DNA from: Mikania micrantha
Taxonomy: Eukaryota; Streptophyta; Magnoliopsida; Asterales; Asteraceae
Length of the DNA: 64,000 bases
Direction of reading: 5' to 3'
NCBI GenBank assembly: GCA_009363875.1
Contig: CM018694.1
Location: 26,297,415 to 26,361,414, forward strand
The position numbers and the translations under genes were made by a program. Positions 56,898 to 64,000 of the stretch are shown piece after piece. Under the pieces are notes generated by a model, which had not been told where the DNA came from, searched no databases, and saw only the letters and a program-made list of their open reading frames with translations. Each line of letters opens with the position of its first letter. Position 1 is the stretch's first letter.

Positions 56898-59800
56898 TGT
56901 AACACCCCGACCGATGGCGGAAACGTCAGGATGCCACGAGGGTTGTGTAGATTGTTCAAAAGCTCGTGGGCATCTAAAGTATATCATCACATAACATTCA
57001 ATCAACCAAATTAATTACACAAAAATCATGTCTATCATGAATTAAATACATCAATTACAAAAGAGATTTAGCTATCTAACTAAATTCTAATCGCCAGAAT
57101 TTAAGTTAATTAGCTAAGTCCAATATCCTATGTGATGATGTCCAAAAGTGAGAATTCATCTCCTTCAACCAACTTAGCTTCATCACCTGAAACATGTAAG
57201 AAAAATCAAGTGTCAACTACGAAGTAGTTGGTGAGTAATCATAAGTTTTTATACTTAAAAGTGTTTAATAAAATGAGTTTAAAAGTTTGTGTTTGAAAAA
57301 GGGTTTTAAAAAAAGTTTATTTAAAATGAGTATAAAAGCTTATGGTTTGACTGAGAAATTCCACAATAGTACCCGTATGAGATAATCCAACACACAACCA
57401 CCAATTCAACAATCAAACACATAACCACATATCAATTAAGTCATAGTCAATCATAAATAATCATAGATAATCATAGACAATAATAGGTAATCAACCACAT
57501 AACCATTCAACCAATCTCAACATCAATATACTCAAATAATATTTGTGACTATACATGGATATTATGTAACTAACATAAGTTAAAAACATGATCCATGGAG
57601 TGGTCGCTAACCACGTGACAATACATGAAACCAATGCAATTAACCAAGGTTAAATGCAATGTTTCACTTAGTTGTGAAAATCCAAGTGGCAATACATGTA
57701 AACTTTGTTATTGACCGAAATCAATGATAATATTACACGGTTATATAAATATAAGTGATAATCCATAAATAATGATAATTCTATAAAGTGAATATCATAG
57801 TGATAAACAGGTATTATCCTTGTGTTATCAAAATAATATTTCAATTGGTATACATGCTTCACCTCCGAGTTTTAAAAACAAAACAGTTTAAAAGAAAGGG
57901 AGGTTATGAGAACTCACCTGAGTCCTTAGATTCCGTGTGTATGAATAATGCGCGCCCACGTAAGAGGACTCAAAAGCAACTCAAACACCTGTATTTATCG
58001 TGCACTTGTGTTTGTGAGTAAAAGTGTTTTATTGTCATTAGATGTTCATACTTGTTTATCTTCAAACTCTCAAGAATTTATTAACTTAGTTAATCTAATC
58101 TAAGTTAAGAGATTACACTTAAGCTTTTATTTTTCATAACTAATATTTTCTTAACTTAGTTCATTTATCCTATGTTAACATAATACTTGTGGCTACGGAA
58201 GCCATCATCACCAAAACAAAATTTAAACTTTTTGGTTTTCAAATTATTTAGTGATGATAAATAGAATAAAATCTTGTGTGTATTCCAATGAATGAGTATA
58301 TTATAAGTTAATGACCTTCCTCATACATACACCCATACATACATGATCAATTTAAGTGTCCCCCCCCCTGCTTCATTTGATCAAAACCTAATTTGAGTTT
58401 AAGCAATTGATAGTTAAGTTATTTACTTAAAATGTTTAAATCATGTAAAAATCTCATAATTCAATATTTATGGTTATTTAGAAAGGTGGCAACTCAAACC
58501 AACTTCCCATGCATGCATGACATATTAGTTGATCCAATAATGGTCTTTGGTTAATCATTAACCTTAGTTGCTCTTATTTTTCACTAACCATAGCAAAACC
58601 AGCAAACCTATTAGGTTCTTAAACCAAGGTTCGGCTACAATGAAGGTTCGGCTAAGACATGAGAGTGGGCTCCAATGGTTCGATGATGACATAAGGTTCG
58701 ACCAGGTTACGTTCTAAGTCCCTAAGGTTCGCCGACCAATGATGTTTATCCCACTAAGGTTCGGCCCATGCTAGTTCAACCGAGGGTTCCTCTAACACAA
58801 AGGTTCGCTGCCATGCATTCCCACAGGTTCGGCCCCTATTACTTCGTGGCTATCATCCAAATGGTACGCGTAGGGTTCGCATGGCCCATGGGTTCGGCTG
58901 CTATGGGCAGAAGGTTCGTCCCTAGCTGGTTCGGTTGAGACCATAAGGGTTAGTCCAAAATAATAAGGTTCGTGACCAGCTAAATGGTTTGGCGAAGGCT
59001 AAGGCAGGTGGAGCAGAAGGGCTCGGCTCTTGCTGTACGTGAACCAGAAAGGTTCGGTCGTCCCTCTGGGCCGCGAACCACTGTTCATCGTCTTCCTCAT
59101 CGATCTATACATGTTACAGATCTATACTCCCGTTCCTACCCCTTTGTATTAACTCGTTTAAGGATTTAACAAAGTTTCAGATGGATTATTACAACACTAG
59201 ATCAATGATTCGTGTTCATTCAAAATCTGAACATAAAACCTTCGGTTTACCTCGAAATGTTGATCAAATGTAAGATCTTCTTGTACTTTCTTGTTCTCCT
59301 TGATTCCCCGGTCGTTTAGGCTCCGAGATCTCGCGATTTTGTCAAGGATTGAAGAAGAAAAGCTAGAGAGAAGTTGGGTGTGTGTGTAGGTGACGCAAAT
59401 CAAGTTTAGAGAGAGAGAGGGTGTTGAGAAAATGAAGAAGAAGAAGCTTGGCTTCTCCTTTATATCGCGTTCCACTTTCCCACGCTCGGTCTCGTTTTTA
59501 TCGCGAAAATATTACGTAAACACTTGGTTTTAACGTAGGACGTATTTAACACATAACACATTTCAAATAATTATATTTCGTTTTTAATTAAGGCGATTTT
59601 AATGAATATTGTGTCATAAAACATTTTTGAATAAAAATTTATCGTAAAACGTTTCGTTTCAAAATCGTTAAATTAATTTATTCAAGTTCGTTTTAAGTTG
59701 TGATTCCTAATAAACGTTTTTAGTTTTCACTAATAAATTTAATATCGTTAATTATTATTTTGTTATCTCGTCGAAACGCGTTACTTACGTACGTATTCGT

Positions 59801-60471
59801 AAAGATCGTCACCTTTGCGAATTCGACGCTCGTATCGTATTTCGATTTGATTTATTATTTATGGAATATCGTTTCAGAATATGATTCTTAATAATTATAT
59901 TCGTGCGAATCTTCACCCACGCGAATACATTATTAAGTTGATATTTCTGAATTAATATTCGCGTTAAATTATGTTCGTAACCTCACCATCACATATTCAT
60001 TTCCAATTAAACTTTTATTATTTCATTAACTTTAATATTATCAAACCCAATCCAAAACCCACTAAACCAAGTCACTGACACATCCGTGATAGACCGAAAT
60101 ATGCATATGTATAGGGCATATGCAGGGGTAGATCGCAACCTCCCCTACACCGTCCCACCGCTATTTCGATAAACCATGACCATGTGTCCTTGACTATGTT
60201 TAGCACCCAAAATATAACGAGCTCCTAATTCCTTCCATTCTGTAAAGAAACCATAATCATCAACAATATGGCTGCGATAAGCTCTCTGGTTCTGTTTAGT
60301 TGGGTTACAACTAACTTTCCATGGTTTACGCGTATGATATGTTCTAAACATGTATACCAGTAACAGTGATAATCATCAAATAATGTATCAATATTAATAA
60401 TTACAAAATCTCAGGTCGTAACAGTACAATCGTACGGATGTACGAACAACCGGAAGTACAGTGATGTTACA
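56898..60471 (-). repeat. 5' LTR of element B, with the empty target site of D
   Basis: Starts TGTAACATCACTG at 60471, ends GGTGTTACA at 56898. AAAAC at 58595-58599 is uninterrupted here, showing the sequence before element D entered the sister LTR. It contains a GGTTCG block (58600-59090), a TATA box at 59457-59466, a hairpin module (60095-60170) and an AAT/ATC-rich insertion near 57445-57495 missing from the 3' LTR. Confidence 0.95.
59457..59466 (-). promoter_or_regulatory. TATA box of element B 5' LTR
   Basis: GATATAAAGG on the minus strand is followed by CTTCTTCTTC and CTCTCTCTC stretches. It would drive the genomic RNA of element B. Confidence 0.65.
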
Positions 60472-63299
60472 TTGAGAATGTACCAACTGGAGTCATCAAA
60501 AAGAACTTTATACAACTTATCACAAATCTGTGATACTGAAAAAAGATTGTTCTCCAGTTGCATGACATATCTGACTTTGTCAAAGGAAACTTGGTCGTTC
60601 AAAAGAATACCCTCTCCGGTAATGAACCCGCCTTTGTCACAGGCAAACGCGACATATCCACCTCGAATTGCATTAACATTGGTGAGCAGCGAAATATCTC
60701 CGGTCATGTGCCTTGAAGCCCCACTATCAAGGATCCAAGAGCTGTTAAGAGCAGCAGTTGGGGCAACCTGCACAAACACAAACAATTAGTTTAATTTGGG
60801 AACCTAAGCCTTTACAGTCTTGGGTTGACCCAATGAGTCTCGGATCCAAACATCAATCCATTTATCATCTGGGGTTGCCTTGTCTGGAATGTTTAAAACT
60901 AAAGTCTCAGAAGACTTGACTTTCCAGACTGTGTTCTTACAGAAAGAGTTTTTCAAGTAAATGAATGATGGTTTTGATTGATTAATATGAACAACCTTGG
61001 GAACATCTAAGTTCACCACTTTCTCTTTGCCCTTATCCGAAGGTTTAACAAGATTGGATTGTTTGGGCTATACTTGAGATGATTTAAAATTAGATTTGAC
61101 ATATTTGTTAAAATTCTGATTTTGTTTTCTTGGTGGTGCAACCTTAGGTCTGATCAACTGAGGACAAAATCTGACAACATGTCCAGGTGCACCACACTCA
61201 AAGCAAACTCTCTTCTCTTTGTGATGAAAGCTGTTAAACACTGGTGGAGGACAGTGATTATATTTTGTTTCTTTACCCTTCCCAGTTTGATCAGTCCCGT
61301 TACTGATCATGTGCTCAATAATATAAGAAGAGCTCTCATAGCTCTTGAGCTTCTGGCTTAAAGTCTCATAGTTACACTCGACTATAGCAAGTTTCTTCTT
61401 AGTCTCATTAATGGTGTTGAGATAAGAAGTAACTACATCTTGCTTATTAAGCACAGCGATTTCAGCCTCACGTAACAGTCTGTTAAACAAATTAATTTTA
61501 TCCTAAAAATCTTATTCATTAGATTTTAAAACTTTTTTTGATTCAATCATTTGGTTGAGATCGCTGATCAAATCAGAATTGTGCTTTTGATAAGCCAGGA
61601 CCTTACTGTCAAGGTCAATGCAATTAAAGCATCTGGAATGAGAAGAAGAACAGTCATCATATATCTTATCAGACTGAGAAATTGCAGAAGTGTTCACCGT
61701 CAAAGCAAACTGAGTAGCAAGTTCTTCAAACTTAGCATCAGATTCTGCTTGAATGTCTGAGTCTGAAATGCTTTCTGACTCTGAACCAGATGATTCCTCT
61801 AGACTGATCTTTGCTTCTTCAGAAGTTCTTTATTCACTTGATTCATTAGTCTTCTGGATTTCAGCAACACAGGCTTTATCATGTCCTCCCTGATCAGGAT
61901 TGAATCTGAAATCCCAATTCTCACCTTCATCATTTTGTACCATCAAGGCTTTTCTAGCATTTGAAGAACTTGCTTGAGTTGGAGTATCAATAGGTATCAG
62001 TCTTCTTTCAGGATTTGCTGCAGAAGATCTCTGATTCTTAAACGGATTCTTGTTGCCTGTCTTCTTTGGTTTGTTTCACTATCTTGCAAAGTGTCCCTTC
62101 TCTACACAATTGTAGCAGGTGACAGATGCGATATCAAAACCAAATTTTAAATCCTTGTTTAGATTGATATCTTTTCCAGTTCTTCACACAAAATCATTAG
62201 CTCTTCTCACAGCACTAGCTCGAGCCCACATGATGTCTATCCTCTCCATGTCATCCGGATCAATCTGAGAATAATCTTCATTTGCCAAGTGAGGATTACC
62301 AATCTGCCAGGCTATTAATCCATCATAGGATCTTACACGAGTAGACAGAAGACCCATATGCTCCTTTGCAACCTCTACAGTCACTTTGTCAAAATGGTCA
62401 GTCTTCATATTAGTGACTGGATGACTACTTTCTTTCACAAAGGTTGATGACAAAGATGATTGACTGAAATGAATCTGATTTGGAACAGGAGCTTCTTTAG
62501 TCTGAGATACAAAGGCACTCTTTAGTGGAGCATGAGAAGAAGCTCTCTCTATAGTAGGAGTAGAATAATACAATGAAGGGTCTTGAACTTGAGCAACTAT
62601 TTTTGCCTTCCACTTATTCTCAATTTCCTGCTCTTTCAGCTTCTGGATAAAATCATTGATGTCCATACTTGCCATCATCTCATTTTGCTTCAAGACCATA
62701 AGAAATGACTCCCATTTGGGAGGTAAAGGACCTGCCAAGCATTGAATCTTCTCTTGAGTTGTAGTCTTTACCTGATGATTAAACAGCTCACTCAGAATAT
62801 GGTAGAATCTTGCAATTAGATCATCTAGGGATTCATTTCCCACATACATGAAACTATTAAACTCCTTCCTTAAAGCTTTGGATTTGATGTTCTTCAACGC
62901 ATCATTTCCATCGTATCTCTGCTGCAAAGCATCCCAAAGTAGCTTAGAAGATGTAAACTGTCTGAACTGATGAAAGATATCAGTTGCTACAGATTGAGAC
63001 AGAATAGCATAGGCTTTCTTCTCAAAATCATATAACTTCCTCTGTGGTTCAGTCATCCGACTGACTTACATTGGAGTTCCATATTCATTTAGAGGTCTCA
63101 GATAACCACCCTCTATCATCATCATCCATAAGTTTGTATCAACTCTATTGATATGGATCTCGAATCTGTACTTCCAGTTAGGGTAATCATCTAATGAAAG
63201 AAACTTAGGAGCATTATTAGAGTTCCCTATCTCTGTCTTAATGAGTAATAAAGTCTGAATTCGATGATTCTGGTTAGCCATCAAAGCTAAGTCCTCCAT
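60472..63299 (-). pseudogene. gag: gag and protease of element E (broken by stops and by element B)
   Basis: Likely start ATG at 63299 (MEDLALMANQNHRIQ) or 63281. The copia Gag domain follows (FLSLDDYPNWKYRFEIHIN, then KALRKEFNSFMYVGNESLDDLIARF and PPKWESFLMVLKQ). One zinc knuckle is ruined by two adjacent stops (CYNCVEKGHFAR near 62090). A long spacer with coiled-coil character (SDLISDLNQMIESKK; TINETKKKLAIVECNYETL) precedes an intact CCHC knuckle CFECGAPGHVVRFCP near 61180. Protease has SWILDSGASRHMTG near 60735 and ends with LENNLFSVSQ at the B insertion. The frame is the same throughout (63326 to 60472) with about ten stops and no shift. The large Gag fits the Maximus/SIRE lineage. Confidence 0.88.
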
Positions 63300-63848
63300 G
63301 ATATCAAGAACAAGTGTGTCCAACACTTAGAAAATTTTGAAATTTGATGGCCCAATGACCTTAAATTTGTCCGAATGTCGAGGACCGAAAGAAATTTGTC
63401 TAACCGAATGAAATAGCTTGGCCGAATGAATGAGCACCGAATGACAGATTGACCGAACGAATGAATCAACAGAATAAACCGGAGACTGAATGAGCAGAAT
63501 ACCGAATGAGAGCTATTCGGCGAATGAAGCTCTTTCGGCCGAAAAAAAGCTATTTGGATGGTCTATTCGGATGTGAGGTTCATTCGGACTATATGGGGTT
63601 TTCAGCTGCAAAAATCGCGATAACTTTCGATCTAGAGCATATCTAATCACCAAATTTGGTACTGAACATCATGACATCATTACCAAGAAAATGGGATGAT
63701 TGATTTGACAAAACATCCACAAAAACCCACGGATTTTCAATGAAACGATAACTTTTAGAGCAAGAAACTTAGGGTTTTTGAATATCTCAAATACCCAATC
63801 TCAAATTAGATGATTTGGTATCGAAATCGAGCAGAATCAAGAGACAAA
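63300..63848 (-). mobile_element. Leader of element E between primer site and gag
   Basis: No gene. Between about 63345 and 63600 there are many CCGAATGA, TTCGGCCGAA and CATTCGG words, as in the spacer before the extra ORF (32460-33140). The rest is AT-rich. Confidence 0.75.
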
Positions 63849-63860
63849 GCTCTGATACCA
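63849..63860 (-). other. Primer-binding site of element E
   Basis: TGGTATCAGAGC on the minus strand matches initiator tRNA-Met and marks the boundary of the 5' LTR just to its right. Confidence 0.9.
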
Positions 63861-63862
63861 CT

Positions 63863-64000
63863 TAGTAGGACCGAACTTGGAGCCCGGAAACAATCTGGTT
63901 CCTATGTAGATCTACTCGACAGCCTCTGGAATAGTGCGGAATCCTATTCCATGGTTTTCCAATCGAAACCAACAGGCTCCGTGGCAATCCGAAGGTGAGG
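63863..64000 (-). repeat. 5' LTR of element E, 3' edge
   Basis: Starts next to the primer site with TAGTAGGACCGAAC on the plus strand (probably a damaged TGTAGGACCG-type LTR end) and runs off the window. Only about 138 bases are visible. Confidence 0.7.

Larger units (their letters stand above)
37516..60471 (-). mobile_element. Element B: Ty3/gypsy (Tekay-like) retrotransposon with TTGAG target duplication
   Basis: LTR ends TGTAACACC at 37516 and TGTTACA ending at 60471 are flanked by TTGAG at 37511-37515 and 60472-60476. It inserted in the protease-integrase junction of copia element E. The 5' LTR (56898-60471) is 3,574 bp. The 3' LTR is 3,569 bp after removal of nested element D. The internal region (50756-56897) has a repeat-rich leader and one continuous gag-pol frame with seven stops. 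The two LTRs differ by roughly 3 percent in the segment I compared (50421-50627 against 60145-60351). Confidence 0.95.
29336..64000 (-). mobile_element. Element E: Ty1/copia retrotransposon (Maximus/SIRE-like), split by element B
   Basis: On the minus strand: LTR edge (about 63863 to past 64000), primer site, TTCGG-rich leader, gag with two zinc knuckles, protease, then element B (37516-60471), then integrase, RT, RNase H, a 2.1-kb spacer, and an extra 3' ORF ending near 29340. The 3' LTR is missing, as the element is cut at the F1 junction. Integrase ahead of RT defines copia. A long Gag and an extra ORF after pol are features of the Maximus/SIRE lineage. All frames carry stops. Confidence 0.87.

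Overview
This is a plant nuclear window made almost entirely of LTR retrotransposons stacked inside one another. I found no host protein gene, tRNA or rRNA gene. The evidence is Ty3/gypsy Gag-Pol with a chromodomain tail (Tekay/Del-like), Ty1/copia Pol with an extra 3' ORF (Maximus/SIRE-like), LTRs of 3-4 kb, primer sites complementary to plant initiator tRNA-Met, and AT-rich intergenic DNA. A large eudicot genome is likely. Asteraceae is my guess from the general look of the elements and is weakly supported.

Layout. 1-4347: element A (+), LTR-gag-protease-RT, cut off. 4348-8380: element A' (-), same family, in inverted orientation (integrase, RNase H, RT, then half an LTR). 8381-10216: scraps, including a small copia LTR (8658-9463, -) and the end of a gypsy LTR. 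10217-11950, 15409-15823 and 28538-29335: pieces of a gypsy element F1 (+), split by a solo LTR (11951-15408, target duplication GAGAT) and by gypsy element C (15824-28537, -). 29336-64000: copia element E (-), whose 5' LTR runs off the window. E is split at its protease/integrase boundary by gypsy element B (37516-60471, -, target duplication TTGAG). B's 3' LTR is split by gypsy element D (39194-48859, +, target duplication AAAAC). Insertion order is therefore E, then B, then D. The uninterrupted AAAAC site survives in B's other LTR at 58595-58599.

Coding state. All reading frames are broken. B keeps one continuous gag-pol frame of about 1,520 codons (55349 to 50790) with seven stops and no frameshift. 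E keeps its gag-protease part in one frame with about ten stops. C has a tandem duplication and an RNase H deletion. D has LTRs differing at only two places, yet carries only a degenerate integrase remnant, so it was probably moved by proteins from another element.

Most unusual signal. The LTRs and untranslated leaders of D and F1 are strings of small inverted repeats. The loop sequences are conserved while the stems change on both sides together (for example GCCAG/CTGGC, GACAG/CTGTC and GTCAG/CTGAC around the same loop AGGTG). This looks like selection or copying constraint on RNA or DNA structure and is not explained by any protein. Other signals are a roughly 70-bp hairpin module repeated across several LTRs and leaders, TTCGG-rich arrays in the leaders of both gypsy and copia elements, a possible internal promoter ahead of the extra ORF of E, and an inverted RT repeat that could make hairpin RNA.
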